Source: Actinospineispora spinosispora DSM 44797 (GTDB lineage: Bacteria; Actinomycetota; Actinomycetes; Mycobacteriales; Pseudonocardiaceae). Taken from it: DNA of 46,789 nucleotides. Below the pieces are notes generated by a model. The model did not search any database. It saw nothing but the letters and a program-made list of their open reading frames with translations, and was not told where the DNA came from. Made by a program: the position numbers and the translations under genes. Of this stretch, positions 29,778 to 38,536 are shown piece by piece. Numbering within the stretch: position 1 is the first letter of the stretch; the number at the start of each line of letters is the position of its first letter. The stretch lies in NCBI RefSeq assembly GCF_000429025.1, contig NZ_AUBB01000049.1, positions 1 through 46,789 of the forward strand, given 5' to 3'.

Positions 29778-30964
29778 AGGAACGGCACTCCAGGGTCCAT
29801 GCCGCACAGCACCCGTCCGTGCAGCTCCGCGTTGGTGCTGTGCAGCAGGAACGAGTGCACCGACAGCGCCTCGATGTCGGCGCTCACCCGCGACAACGGG
29901 TCGGTCCGGCGCAGCGCGGACGCGCCGCTGCCGTCGGCGACGGTCCGCACCACCTCGCGGCACAACCGGGTCGCCCATGCGGCGTCCGCCCGGCACCGCA
30001 CCCGCGCCGCCACGTCACCGGGGTCCGCGCTCACCTCGGCGACGGTTGCGACGGCCCGCTCTGCGTGGAACCGCGCCTGGTCCAGCTTCATCGTCGCGGC
30101 GTCCATCGCCAGGTGGGTCACCGCTGCCTCGGCCTGTCGCTCGTAGGCGGTGTAGGTGATGCCGCGCCGGGTGACCCGTGAGGTGAACTGCTCCAGCGCA
30201 GCGCGCCCCAAACCCAGGGGCGTGCCGATCGCACCGGTCACGAACAGCGGGATGAACGGCATCGCGAAGTACGGGTCGTCCGCCAGCAAGGCTGAGCGCG
30301 ACGGCGCCCCGACCGGCAGCACCCGGTGCGAGGGGACAAACGCCTCGCGCACCGACAGTGACGCCGACCCGGTCCCGGACAGGCCGTTGACCTGCCAGTC
30401 CTCGGCGCTCATCCAGTCGGCGCGGGGAACAAGGAACTGCGCGGGACCGACGGTGGGGGAGATCGAGGACAGCAACGCCCAGTCGGCGTGGTGCTGGCCG
30501 GAGCAGAACCGCCAGGTCCCGCTCAGCCGGTACCCGCCGTCGACCGGCGCGGCCATCCCGTCCGGTTGGAAGGCCGCCAGCACCGTCGGCGTCGCCGACG
30601 TCGAGTACACCTCGTCCTGCGCCTCGTCGTCGAACGAGCTCAGCATGTACAGCGACGCCGCGTAGATCCCGCAGACCCAGGACGTCGACCCGCAGCCGCG
30701 CGCCAGCTCCTCCAGGACCCGCACGAACGTCCCCAACGGCGCCCGCGCACCGCCGGGCGCCAGCGACGTCACCAGCCCGGCCTCGCGGATCAACGCGACG
30801 GACTCGTCGGTCAGCCGCCCCAGCTCACGGGCGGTGTCCGCGCGCTTGTCCAGCTCGGGCACCAACGCGGCGGCCCTGGCCACCAGCGCATCCGACTCCC
30901 GTGAGTGAGTTGGGCTGCCAGGACAGCCCAAATCACTCACGGGGGTTCGAGAAGGTGAGGTCAC
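29774..30964 (-). CDS. Acyl-CoA-dehydrogenase-like flavoprotein (HsaA/group D monooxygenase type) with a palindrome-coded N-terminal insert
   Basis: 396 residues from GTG 30964 (GTGA overlap with the P450 stop). The fold is recognised by DESVALIREAGLVTSLAPGG, GCGSTSWVCG, WRFCSGQHHADW and NGLSGTGSASL, as in HsaA-type flavin monooxygenases of two-component systems, which need a separate flavin reductase (candidate at 27811). Residues 8-23 are the translation of an alpha palindrome (30898-30943), placed between a short native start (VTSPSR) and the first helix (ESDALVARAAALV). It is part of the terpene operon, so hydroxylation or dehydrogenation of the terpene is likely. Confidence 0.85.
   Translation of the reverse strand: MTSPSRTPVSDLGCPGSPTHSRESDALVARAAALVPELDKRADTARELGRLTDESVALIREAGLVTSLAPGGARAPLGTFVRVLEELARGCGSTSWVCGIYAASLYMLSSFDDEAQDEVYSTSATPTVLAAFQPDGMAAPVDGGYRLSGTWRFCSGQHHADWALLSSISPTVGPAQFLVPRADWMSAEDWQVNGLSGTGSASLSVREAFVPSHRVLPVGAPSRSALLADDPYFAMPFIPLFVTGAIGTPLGLGRAALEQFTSRVTRRGITYTAYERQAEAAVTHLAMDAATMKLDQARFHAERAVATVAEVSADPGDVAARVRCRADAAWATRLCREVVRTVADGSGASALRRTDPLSRVSADIEALSVHSFLLHSTNAELHGRVLCGMDPGVPFL
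30898..30943. repeat. Alpha-family 46-bp palindrome, copy 7 (subtype 4), inside a coding region
   Basis: 20-nt arms with one mismatch around CCAGGA, the same centre as the copy at 20768. It is read in frame as residues 8-23 of the flavoprotein gene. Confidence 0.95.
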
Positions 30965-32262
30965 GATGTTCTCCGGTGGACGGTGACCGGGACCGAGTCC
31001 AGGCCGAGGGTGGGCGCCAGAACCGGGCGCGGGGTGTGGTCGGACGCGGGGGAGAAGGTGCACGTCCTGGCCATCGTGGAGACCGCGATCAGGGCCTCCT
31101 GCCAGGCGATCGTCTCCCCGACGCAGATGTGCGGACCGGCGCCGAACGGCATGAACGCGCCGAGCGGGCGCGAAGCCCCGGGAAGCCAGCGGTCGGGGTC
31201 GAACCGGTCCGGCTCCGGGTACAGCTCGGGTCGGCGGTGCAGCAGGTACGGGCAGAAGAACAGCGCCGCGCCGGCCGGGATGCGGTGCCCGCCGAGGTCG
31301 AGATCGACGACCGCGCGCCGCGACATCAACGCCCCCGGCGGCCAGAGCCGCAGAATCTCACTGACCACGCGCCGGGTCAGGTCCAGCTCGGCCCCCTGGT
31401 CCGCCTCGGCGCGCAACCGTGCCGCCAGCTCCGGATCGTGCGCCAGCAGCGCGCACGCGTTGCTCAGCACCCCCGCGACGGTCTCGGATCCGGCGGACAT
31501 CAGGACCATCGCCTCGTTGCGGATCTCCTCGGTGCGCAGCGGCCGCCCGGTCTTCGGGTCCCGTGCATCCACCAGCGCCGCGACGATGCCGCCCGCGCCG
31601 CCGTGCCCAGCACGGTAGGCGTCGACGGCGTTCTCGGTGATCCGTTTCAACCGGCCCAGCGCGTCGTTGACCTGCCGGTTCGCCCGCGTCGGGAGGCGTT
31701 TGAGCAGCCCGGTCGGATCGGCCATGTACCTGGCGATGCCGGCCAGCGCGACCGGCAGCAGCTCGACGAACTCGGCCTCGTCCGCCCGGGAGACCGCGTC
31801 GGTGAACAGGGTCCGCGCCATCACCATGAACGAGTAGCGGCGCATCTGCCCGACCATGTCGTAGCGCCGACCCGGCTCCCAGGACTCGACCAGCTCGGCC
31901 GCGCAGTCCGCCATGACCGACGGGTTCGGCTGGTAGGCCGGGCTGACCAGACGGCGCCGCGCGCGGTGCTCGCGCCCGATCATCGTGCCGATGCTGACCC
32001 CGATGAGCTGCGCCAGGTTCTCGTACAGCGGGCCCTTGTCCAGCCGGGAGTCCTCGTCGGTCAGTAGCTGCCGGATCAGCCCCGGGTGGCTGATCACGTA
32101 CGCCGGTTTCGGCCCCAGCCACAGCACCGCGATGTCGCCGCAGACCCGGGCCGAGTCCATCACCGCGTACGCGTCCCTGGTCATCGCCAGCGCGTGCCCG
32201 ACCAGCGGCCGCCGCCCCGGAACGGTCCCGATCACCGCCCGGGCCACCGCCGCGGTCACCAC
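30961..32262 (-). CDS. Cytochrome P450
   Basis: A 433-residue P450 with an I-helix oxygen motif AGSETVAG, ExxR in EILRLWPP, and the heme loop FGAGPHICVG with the Cys ligand near residue 378. GREHRARRRLVSPAYQP (C-helix) contacts heme propionates. It has no membrane anchor, as usual for bacterial P450s; ferredoxin partners are not in the window. The PERF-type motif PDRFDPDRWLPG is intact. It is third gene of the terpene operon, 67 bp after the FAD oxidoreductase, with an alpha palindrome in the gap. Likely oxidises the cyclised terpene. Start GTG 32262 or the next GTG. Confidence 0.93.
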   Translation of the reverse strand: MVTAAVARAVIGTVPGRRPLVGHALAMTRDAYAVMDSARVCGDIAVLWLGPKPAYVISHPGLIRQLLTDEDSRLDKGPLYENLAQLIGVSIGTMIGREHRARRRLVSPAYQPNPSVMADCAAELVESWEPGRRYDMVGQMRRYSFMVMARTLFTDAVSRADEAEFVELLPVALAGIARYMADPTGLLKRLPTRANRQVNDALGRLKRITENAVDAYRAGHGGAGGIVAALVDARDPKTGRPLRTEEIRNEAMVLMSAGSETVAGVLSNACALLAHDPELAARLRAEADQGAELDLTRRVVSEILRLWPPGALMSRRAVVDLDLGGHRIPAGAALFFCPYLLHRRPELYPEPDRFDPDRWLPGASRPLGAFMPFGAGPHICVGETIAWQEALIAVSTMARTCTFSPASDHTPRPVLAPTLGLDSVPVTVHRRTS

Positions 32263-32266
32263 GAAC

Positions 32267-32312
32267 CTCGTGAGTGTTGAGTGTGGCTATAGCCACACTC
32301 AACACTCACGAG
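32267..32312. repeat. Alpha-family 46-bp palindrome, copy 8 (subtype 3)
   Basis: A perfect palindrome with CTCGTGAGTG ends and a GGCTATAGCC centre, identical over 46 bases to the copy at 39801-39846. It lies 5 bp before the P450 start, in the only real gap of the five-gene operon. Confidence 0.95.
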
Positions 32313-32329
32313 CACCTGGGCGTCCCCCG

Positions 32330-33658
32330 TCATCGACGTACGCCCAGCTGCTCGATCACCCGCGCGGCGGCCTCGCCGCCGGAGGTGAGGCTGTCCTCGA
32401 CCGTGGTCAGCCGCAGGTAGTCCCCGGCGAGCTGGATGCGCGAGCCCGGGTCGAGACCGGCGGTGAAGTCGGCCAGAGCGCGGTAACCGCCGACCGGGCG
32501 GGCCACCGTGCACGGATCCCACCGCCACACGTACCCGGCCACAACCTGGTTCTCGATCTCCGGCAACACCTCCGCCGCACCGGCGATGGCCTTGGCCAGC
32601 ACCTGGTCGTCGTGCAGATCCCAGTGCCGCGACGCCCACTCGCGGTGCCAGTACACGGTCACCAGCCCGGCACCGGGCGGCACCCGGCCGGGCGCTTTGT
32701 TGTGGTCCAGGATCATCACGTTGACGTCCGGATGCGTGCGGTCCGGCACGGTCAGCCACATCGCCGACTCGTCCGGTGCACTGCGCAGCGCGAGCGTCAC
32801 GACCAGGCTCCGCGCGTACGGCACGTTCTTCAGGTAGTCGCGGCTCGCCGTGTCCAGCCGGGGCAGCATCGACGGGACGTGTACCGCCGGCACCGCCACG
32901 ACCACCGCGTCGGCGTCGACGACCCGCTCCGGCTCCCCGGCCCGCTCCCAGGTCACCTGCACCCCGCCGGCGGTCTCGAGGACCTCGGTGACGGTGGCCG
33001 ACAGCTCCACGTCCAGCTGCCGGGCGAGACCCTCCGGCAGGAACCGGATGCCCTCGGCCGAGTTGACGAACCCGGCGCCGATCATCGTGCGCAGCAGCAG
33101 GAACAGGTTGACCACGGACAGCTGGTCCGGCGGCGTCAGGTAGAAGTCCCCGGTCAGCGGCTGCACGAAGTAGTCGAGCGCCTCGGCGGTCAGGTGCCGG
33201 CGGCCGTAGTCGACGATCGACTCGACGTCCAGCTCCCGGATACCCGCCGCGCCGGGTGTCTCCAGCACCCGACGGTGCCGGTACAGATCGCGCAGCACCC
33301 CGGCCAGCGACAGCTTGGACCGGGCGCCGAGCAGCCCGGTGGTCAGCAGCCCGGTACGCCTGCGACTGTGCAACCGGTGCACGTGCCGAGCTCCGGCGAT
33401 CCCCATGACGTCGCTGGTCGGCTGGACCATCCCGCCGAGACCCGCGTCGGCGATCAGCCGCAGCGTGTTGCGGTAGGTCGTGGGCAGCACGCTGGCCGCC
33501 GCGTCGATCCGGTAGCCGTCGCGTTCGATCGTGTGCATCCGACCGCCGACCCGGTTCGCGCGCTCCAGGACGGTCACCTCGGCGCCGGCCTCGCGCAGCC
33601 GGTACGCGGCGCTCAGCCCGGCGATCCCGCCGCCGACGACGATCACCCGCGCGGTCAC
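32330..33658 (-). CDS. FAD-dependent oxidoreductase (CrtI/protoporphyrinogen-oxidase-like)
   Basis: 442 residues from GTG 33658 (GTGA overlap with the terpene synthase stop). The dinucleotide fold starts ARVIVVGGGIAGLSAAYRL with E33-R following (VTVLERANRVGGRMHT), the GG-doublet motif of the amine-oxidase/phytoene-desaturase superfamily. The C-terminal FAD contact is IQLAGDYLRLTTVEDSLTSGG. It probably dehydrogenates the terpene scaffold. A carotenoid desaturase is less likely because no phytoene synthase is present. Translation is coupled to the terpene synthase, so the two steps are probably consecutive. Confidence 0.87.
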   Translation of the reverse strand: MTARVIVVGGGIAGLSAAYRLREAGAEVTVLERANRVGGRMHTIERDGYRIDAAASVLPTTYRNTLRLIADAGLGGMVQPTSDVMGIAGARHVHRLHSRRRTGLLTTGLLGARSKLSLAGVLRDLYRHRRVLETPGAAGIRELDVESIVDYGRRHLTAEALDYFVQPLTGDFYLTPPDQLSVVNLFLLLRTMIGAGFVNSAEGIRFLPEGLARQLDVELSATVTEVLETAGGVQVTWERAGEPERVVDADAVVVAVPAVHVPSMLPRLDTASRDYLKNVPYARSLVVTLALRSAPDESAMWLTVPDRTHPDVNVMILDHNKAPGRVPPGAGLVTVYWHREWASRHWDLHDDQVLAKAIAGAAEVLPEIENQVVAGYVWRWDPCTVARPVGGYRALADFTAGLDPGSRIQLAGDYLRLTTVEDSLTSGGEAAARVIEQLGVRR

Positions 33659-34626
33659 GAGCAGACCCCGGCGCTCACCGGTACCTCCAGGTAGCGCGCG
33701 GTGCCCCGGCCCCACGCGACGTGGCCGACCATCCAGGCCTTCAACATCGCGGCGCATGCGTCGGCGGTGGCCCGCACCTCGTCGCCGACCTTCAGCCGGT
33801 CGCACACCGTCGGCAGCTCCCGCTCCGCCGCGAGGAACCGTTCCAGCTGCCGCTGCGTGCGCACGGTCACCTCGTGCGCCGCGTCCTGCAGCGGGATGCC
33901 CCGCTCGTGGTGCAGCACGAGCACCAGGTTCTGGTTGTCGCCGTGCGCGAGCTCCTTCTCCAGGCTCATCAGGTCGTTGGTCCAGCACACGACGTCCGCC
34001 GAGGTGACCAGGAGCCGCTGGTAGGTGCGGCTGTAGTAGACGTCGGCGGGCAGCGCGGCCGACTCTGTGTACTCGATGAGGTCGAACGAGGGCATGACCG
34101 CGCCCGCGTCGCGCCGCATCCGCGCGAACACCTCCAGGTCCGGGACCTCGTCCAGCCGGCGATGCCCGGCCTGCCAGACGTTCGCGGTGAAGTAGTCGGC
34201 GAGGTGCCGGCGGAACCGGCGCCGCCACGACGGTGACATCCGCTGCTCAGCGCGCTGCGCGAGGTCGGAGAGCCCGGCGCGCAGGGGGTCGTCGGAGTTG
34301 CCGGGAGTGTCCAGGTCGAGGTTCGCCAGCGCGTCGGAGAACAGTTCCGGCCGCCGCCCGTGGAGCCCCTCGTCGCCCTGGTCGTCCAGCACGAACAGCC
34401 AGCTCATCCACTCGGCGAGCAGGCACAGGTCCTCGGGCCCGGCGTGCGGGTAGCAGTGTGCCGCCAGCGCGCCCGGCCGGGTCCTGGCCAACCGGTGCTC
34501 GATATCGGCCGTTCGGAGCAACCCCAGTTGTTTCGCCCACCGCAACGCTTCGGAATCCGCGTGATCACCGAAAGGGCTGACCGGCGTGGAAATCTGTTCC
34601 AACTGATCCGGAATGACGAGCTCCAC
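33655..34626 (-). CDS. Class I terpene synthase
   Basis: A 323-residue bacterial terpene cyclase, start GTG 34626 after AAAGG. The metal motifs are complete: D81-D82-x-x-D85 (FVLDDQGDE), the NSE triad N217-S221-E225 (NDLMSLEKE), the pyrophosphate-sensor Arg171 46 residues before it, and R311-Y312 near the C-terminus. The enzyme ionises a prenyl diphosphate and closes rings. The nearby prenyl synthase, probably a GGPP synthase, suggests a diterpene, but a sesquiterpene cannot be excluded from sequence. It is the first gene of the five-gene operon down to 28386 and divergent from ispH. Confidence 0.93.
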   Translation of the reverse strand: MELVIPDQLEQISTPVSPFGDHADSEALRWAKQLGLLRTADIEHRLARTRPGALAAHCYPHAGPEDLCLLAEWMSWLFVLDDQGDEGLHGRRPELFSDALANLDLDTPGNSDDPLRAGLSDLAQRAEQRMSPSWRRRFRRHLADYFTANVWQAGHRRLDEVPDLEVFARMRRDAGAVMPSFDLIEYTESAALPADVYYSRTYQRLLVTSADVVCWTNDLMSLEKELAHGDNQNLVLVLHHERGIPLQDAAHEVTVRTQRQLERFLAAERELPTVCDRLKVGDEVRATADACAAMLKAWMVGHVAWGRGTARYLEVPVSAGVCS

Positions 34627-34909
34627 AAGCCAACCTTTCGTTTTCGGATTCGGTCCAGGCAGGCCTACGGTGGCGACCTAAAGCCAGGTTAAGGCTGGAA
34701 GAGTAGCCTGAACTAGCTTCTGTGACGAGTATCAGGTGGTAAACACGACGTGACGCGCCCCGCGTTGCTGAGATAAGGAGCATGATTCTCAGTGATACCC
34801 GTAGCTCGACTGGATCTGGCTTGCACCTATCGCGGGCCCTGAAATAGCGTGCGCTCGCTCTGCGCGGCCACGCCGGAGGAATATTGATCACCATTTGCTG
34901 GAGTGCGTG
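34627..34909. promoter_or_regulatory. Divergent promoter of the terpene cluster with inverted repeat
   Basis: A 283-bp gap between the terpene synthase and ispH. It holds the dyad GTTaAGGCT-N8-AGCCTgAAC (34688-34713), with nine-base arms matching at all but one position, and a weaker CTGAGA...TCTCAG pair (34768-34792). No regulator gene is next to it. Confidence 0.5.
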
Positions 34910-35887
34910 ATGCACGCGGAGATCGTTGAAAGTTCAGTCGAACTCGAAGAAAGCGGAACTGTGGTGCTCGCCGAGCCCCGCGGTTTCTGCTCCGGGGTCG
35001 AGCGGGCCATCCGCATCGTCGAGCGCGCCCTGGAGACCCACGCCGAGCCGGTCTACGTCCGCAAGCAGATCGTGCACAACCAGCACGTGGTGGACAGCCT
35101 GGAGGCGCGCGGTGCACGCTTCGTGGACTCGACGGACGACATCCCGGACGGTGCGGTCTGTGTCATCTCGGCACACGGCGCCTCGCCGATGGTGCGAGAC
35201 GGCGTCCGCGCCCGAGGACTGACGATGATCGACGCCACCTGCCCGCTGGTCGCCAAGGTCCACCAGGAGGCACGCCGGTTCGCGGCCGAGGGTCGCCACA
35301 TCCTGCTGATCGGCCACGCCGGCCACGACGAGGTCGAGGGCACGCTCGGCGAGGCCCCGGAACGCACCACACTGGTGGAAACCGTGGAGGACGTCGCACG
35401 GCTGGACGTCCCGGGCGCTTCGATCGCCTATCTGACCCAGACCACCCTCTCGTTCGACGACACGGCCGAGATCATCGAGGCGGTGCGCGCACGGTATCCC
35501 GAGGCACGCGGTCCGGTCGGGGACGACATCTGTTACGCCAGCCAGAACCGGCAGGTCGGCGTGAAGTCCCTCGCCGCGCGCTGCGAGGTCGTCCTGGTCG
35601 TCGGCGCGGAGAACTCGAGCAACTCGATGCGCATGGTCGAGGTGGCCAGAGCAGCCGGGGCCGATGCGCACCTGGTCCCCGACCCGGCTTCGTTCGACCC
35701 GGCCGTGCTCGCCGGAGCGACGGTCGTCGGGGTCAGCGCGGGGGCCAGCGCACCGGAGTCGCTGGTCGAAGACCTCGTGCGCAGGCTCGCCGGACTGGGG
35801 TTCGGCGACGTCCAGATCGATCGCACATCGGTGGAGGACGTGCACTTCGCGCTGCCGAGGTCGCCGGGCGGGCAGGCGCGGCGATGA
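34910..35887 (+). CDS. ispH: 4-hydroxy-3-methylbut-2-enyl diphosphate reductase
   Basis: A 325-residue IspH/LytB. The three [4Fe-4S] cysteines are Cys27 (RGFCSGV), Cys111 (ATCPLV) and Cys208 (ICYASQNRQ). HNQHVVD, SAHGAS and GHAGHDEVEGT provide the substrate-binding His, Ser and Glu. It makes IPP and DMAPP in the last step of the MEP pathway. ATG 34910 follows GGAG; an in-frame TTG at 34895 is the alternative. It overlaps the prenyl synthase gene in an ATGA junction and is divergent from the terpene synthase. A copy inside a terpene cluster is probably extra to the housekeeping gene and raises precursor supply. Confidence 0.94.
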   Translation: MHAEIVESSVELEESGTVVLAEPRGFCSGVERAIRIVERALETHAEPVYVRKQIVHNQHVVDSLEARGARFVDSTDDIPDGAVCVISAHGASPMVRDGVRARGLTMIDATCPLVAKVHQEARRFAAEGRHILLIGHAGHDEVEGTLGEAPERTTLVETVEDVARLDVPGASIAYLTQTTLSFDDTAEIIEAVRARYPEARGPVGDDICYASQNRQVGVKSLAARCEVVLVVGAENSSNSMRMVEVARAAGADAHLVPDPASFDPAVLAGATVVGVSAGASAPESLVEDLVRRLAGLGFGDVQIDRTSVEDVHFALPRSPGGQARR

Positions 35888-36963
35888 CGGCCCTCCTGCG
35901 GACCCACCCGCTGGACGTCGAACGGGTACGGGAACGGACCGACCGCGTCCTGTCGGCCTTCGTGGCGGACCGAGGCGCCCGATTCATCGACGTCGTGCCG
36001 ACCGGTCAGGCACTGATCGAGAGCGTCACAACGTTCCTGGACGGAGGCAAGCGACTCCGACCCGCTTTCTGTTACTGGGGCTGGCGCGGCGCGGGCGGGG
36101 CCGACGACGACCGAATCATCCCCGCGGGTGCGGCCCTGGAACTCCTGCACACTTTCGCCCTGATCCACGACGACATCATCGACCGAAGTGATCAACGCAG
36201 AGGTGCTCCTTCGGTGCATCGTCAGCATTCGGACTTTCACGTGCGCGCCGGTATGCACGGCAACGCCGAGGACTACGGCACCGCGATCGCGTTATTGCTC
36301 GGTGATCTGTGCCTGGGCTGGTTCCACGACCTCCTCGACGAATGTGACCTTCCCGCCGGGCGGCGGCAGGCGGCCCGTCGGCTGATGTCCACGGCATTCA
36401 CCGAGCTGATCGCCGGGCAGTGTCTCGACGTGGCAGAGCAGGGCGCCCGGGGATTATCGGTGGAGCGGGCCGCGCGCATCATCCGGTACAAGACGGCGAA
36501 ATACACCATCGAACGGCCGCTGCACCTCGGCGCGGTCCTGGCCGGCGCCGACGCCGAGCTGCTCCGCGTCTACTCCCGGTACGCGCTGCCGCTGGGTGAG
36601 GCGTTCCAGCTGCGTGACGACCTGCTCGGTGCCTTCGGTGAGCCGGACATCACCGGCAAGTCGGACGCCGACGACATCCGCACCGGCAAACCCACGATGC
36701 TGCTGGCCCTCACCCTGGACCGCGCCACCCCCGCGCACCGCACCGAGATCCTGCGCCTCCTGGACGCCGAGGATCTGGCCGAGCCGGGCATCGAACGGAT
36801 CCGCACGCTCATGATCGACACCGGCGCGGCCGCCGCGATAGAACACCGCATCACCGCGGGCGCCGACGCCGCCCACCAAGCCCTGACCGAGCTGAGACTG
36901 CAAGCCCCCGCCGACGAAACACTCAGAGCGCTGATCGACACCGTCGCCTACCGCGCGCACTGA
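35884..36963 (+). CDS. Polyprenyl (probably geranylgeranyl) diphosphate synthase
   Basis: A 359-residue trans-prenyltransferase. GGKRLRP (54-60) binds IPP, the first aspartate motif is D96-D97-I-I-D100 followed by RSDQRRG, and the second is FQLRDDLLG at about D245, with Gly in the last place as in many actinobacterial enzymes. Phe91, five residues before the first motif, matches the chain-length position of C20-forming types. It joins IPP units to make GGPP, less likely FPP. It overlaps ispH by four bases. It converges with the carotenoid oxygenase gene over an inverted-repeat region. Confidence 0.9.
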   Translation: MTALLRTHPLDVERVRERTDRVLSAFVADRGARFIDVVPTGQALIESVTTFLDGGKRLRPAFCYWGWRGAGGADDDRIIPAGAALELLHTFALIHDDIIDRSDQRRGAPSVHRQHSDFHVRAGMHGNAEDYGTAIALLLGDLCLGWFHDLLDECDLPAGRRQAARRLMSTAFTELIAGQCLDVAEQGARGLSVERAARIIRYKTAKYTIERPLHLGAVLAGADAELLRVYSRYALPLGEAFQLRDDLLGAFGEPDITGKSDADDIRTGKPTMLLALTLDRATPAHRTEILRLLDAEDLAEPGIERIRTLMIDTGAAAAIEHRITAGADAAHQALTELRLQAPADETLRALIDTVAYRAH

Positions 36964-36983
36964 GACACCTCGCAGACCGGACC

Positions 36984-37059
36984 CAGCTCGCACAGACCGA
37001 GTGCACGCCGCACAGAAGCCAGAGCCTCTGTGCGACGTAGAGAACCTCTGTGCGAGCTG
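36984..37059. terminator. Inverted-repeat region between convergent genes
   Basis: CAGCTCGCACAGA (36984-36996) pairs with TCTGTGCGAGCTG (37047-37059), and inside it GCACAGA (37010-37016) pairs with TCTGTGC (37027-37033). It fills the gap between the prenyl synthase stop and the oxygenase stop. It is likely a bidirectional terminator and unrelated to the alpha and beta families. Confidence 0.55.
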
Positions 37060-37062
37060 CAC

Positions 37063-38520
37063 TTAGCCGGCGGTCGGGGCCCAGTGGCCGTGGATGCCCT
37101 GAGGGACGCGGGCCGGGATGTGGATCGTGGCCACGGTGTCCAGGGTCTGCGCATCGACGATCGTCAGATCGGCCGTGTTCGTACTCAGGTCGGACACCAG
37201 ACCCATCAGTACACCGTGATCCTCGCCGGTCCTCGTGCTGTCCGGCACGAACACGAACTCGCTGAGGCTGTGCTGCCGCCCGAACCGCCGCGAGAGGGTC
37301 CCACCCGCGACCAGGTCGTGTTTCAGCAGAGCGCCACTGGTCTCGGTGCCGAACCCGAACCCGGCGATGATCCCGTAGCCGTACCGGTGGCGCCGCCCGG
37401 CCAGGCGCTCGTCGATCCTGGGGAACTCCTGCGGATGGTCGTCGGTCCGGGACTCCCGGACCTTCCCCGCGGTGAGGTCGATCGTCCAGCGGTCCAGGGT
37501 CGGCAGCTGCGGCCGGTCCTGACCCGCGTGATCCGCCGGGATCATCTCCGGGTGGCGCACCACGTCCAGCACGATCGTGTCGCCCTCGTCGTAGGCGTTC
37601 ATCGTGTGGAACACGTAGCACGGGTCGACGTCGAACCAGCGCACGTCAGCGCTGGCCCCGTCGCGGGGCATCACCCCGACCCGCGCCCGGTAGTCCGGGT
37701 TCCACGAGTACGGGTAGGGCCCGTTCGCCGGGAACCCGCGTCCGAGCAGCGCGGTCATCGGATCGGGTATGCGGACCCGGCCGATCAGCGCGGACAACAC
37801 CAGCCGGGCCGGTGTCCGCAGTGGCCGAGGTACCGCGACCTGGACTGCTTCCCTGGCGTCGAAGGTCACCGGGAGGTCGTAGAACACGACGTACTTCTCG
37901 GTGAGCGCGAGGTCGTGCATCATCGGACTGCCCGCGACCTCGATGTCGACCGTGCGGCGCGCGCGGCCGTCGGCGCCGATGACCGAGTACTGCACGGTGT
38001 TGCCGCGACCGATGAAGTACGACACGGCATGCAGCTCCCCGGTGGCCGGATCGCGATGCGGGTGTGCGGTGTAGCCGCCGGGCAGCGTCCCGTCGAAGTC
38101 GCAGTAGCCGACGGTGTCCAACTCGTCGGTGAGCTCGTAGTTGACGGCACCGCCCTCGATCAGCGCGAGAGTGCGCCCCGCGTGCTGGATGACGCTGGTG
38201 TTCGCCCCGGGCTCAGGGAACGGAGCCGGTCGACGAGCGGTCGGGATGGTCTCACCGAGTGCCTTGGCCGCCTCCGGGCTGCGAATCCATCGGTTCCGGT
38301 ACCACTCGGCACGGCCGTCGCGTAACCGCACGCCATGGACCATGCCGTTGCCCATGAACCAGTTGTAGGTCTCCGGGTCGACCTCGGCGACCGGGTTCGG
38401 CCCGTTGCGAAGGAACCGCCCGTCGAGGTAGTCCGGGATGGTGCCGCTGACCTGCAGATCGGTCAGGGTCAGCTCCTCGCGCACCGGGGCGAACGCGTCT
38501 TCCAAGAACTTGTTGGGCAT
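37063..38520 (-). CDS. Carotenoid oxygenase family dioxygenase
   Basis: A 485-residue seven-blade propeller enzyme. The four iron-binding histidines are His153 (TAHPH), His202 (MMHDLAL), His305 (VFHTMNAY) and His477 (GIHGHW). RFLRNGPNPV and WFMGNGMVHG near the N-terminus are family hallmarks. It cleaves a conjugated double bond with oxygen, in carotenoids/apocarotenoids or in stilbene-type aromatics. ATG 38520 follows AGGGAG. No carotenoid genes are nearby, so a terpene product of the cluster or a lignostilbene-like aromatic could be the substrate. A GTAAC-type dyad sits just upstream, suggesting its own repressor. Confidence 0.9.
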   Translation of the reverse strand: MPNKFLEDAFAPVREELTLTDLQVSGTIPDYLDGRFLRNGPNPVAEVDPETYNWFMGNGMVHGVRLRDGRAEWYRNRWIRSPEAAKALGETIPTARRPAPFPEPGANTSVIQHAGRTLALIEGGAVNYELTDELDTVGYCDFDGTLPGGYTAHPHRDPATGELHAVSYFIGRGNTVQYSVIGADGRARRTVDIEVAGSPMMHDLALTEKYVVFYDLPVTFDAREAVQVAVPRPLRTPARLVLSALIGRVRIPDPMTALLGRGFPANGPYPYSWNPDYRARVGVMPRDGASADVRWFDVDPCYVFHTMNAYDEGDTIVLDVVRHPEMIPADHAGQDRPQLPTLDRWTIDLTAGKVRESRTDDHPQEFPRIDERLAGRRHRYGYGIIAGFGFGTETSGALLKHDLVAGGTLSRRFGRQHSLSEFVFVPDSTRTGEDHGVLMGLVSDLSTNTADLTIVDAQTLDTVATIHIPARVPQGIHGHWAPTAG

Positions 38521-38536
38521 GTCGGCTCCCTGTTCC

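Noticed and set aside
30901..32067. A plus-strand open frame beginning in an alpha palindrome
   Set aside because: It is the antisense of the P450 gene; the start only reflects the symmetry of the palindrome.
32330..33658. Phytoene desaturase (crtI) of a carotenoid pathway
   Set aside because: No phytoene synthase or lycopene cyclase is nearby, and the gene is coupled to a terpene cyclase; a general FAD oxidoreductase call is safer.
34782..34847. A 21-codon leader ORF before ispH with AAGGAG upstream
   Set aside because: The ribosome site is only one base from the ATG, too close for use, and the peptide shows no attenuator feature.
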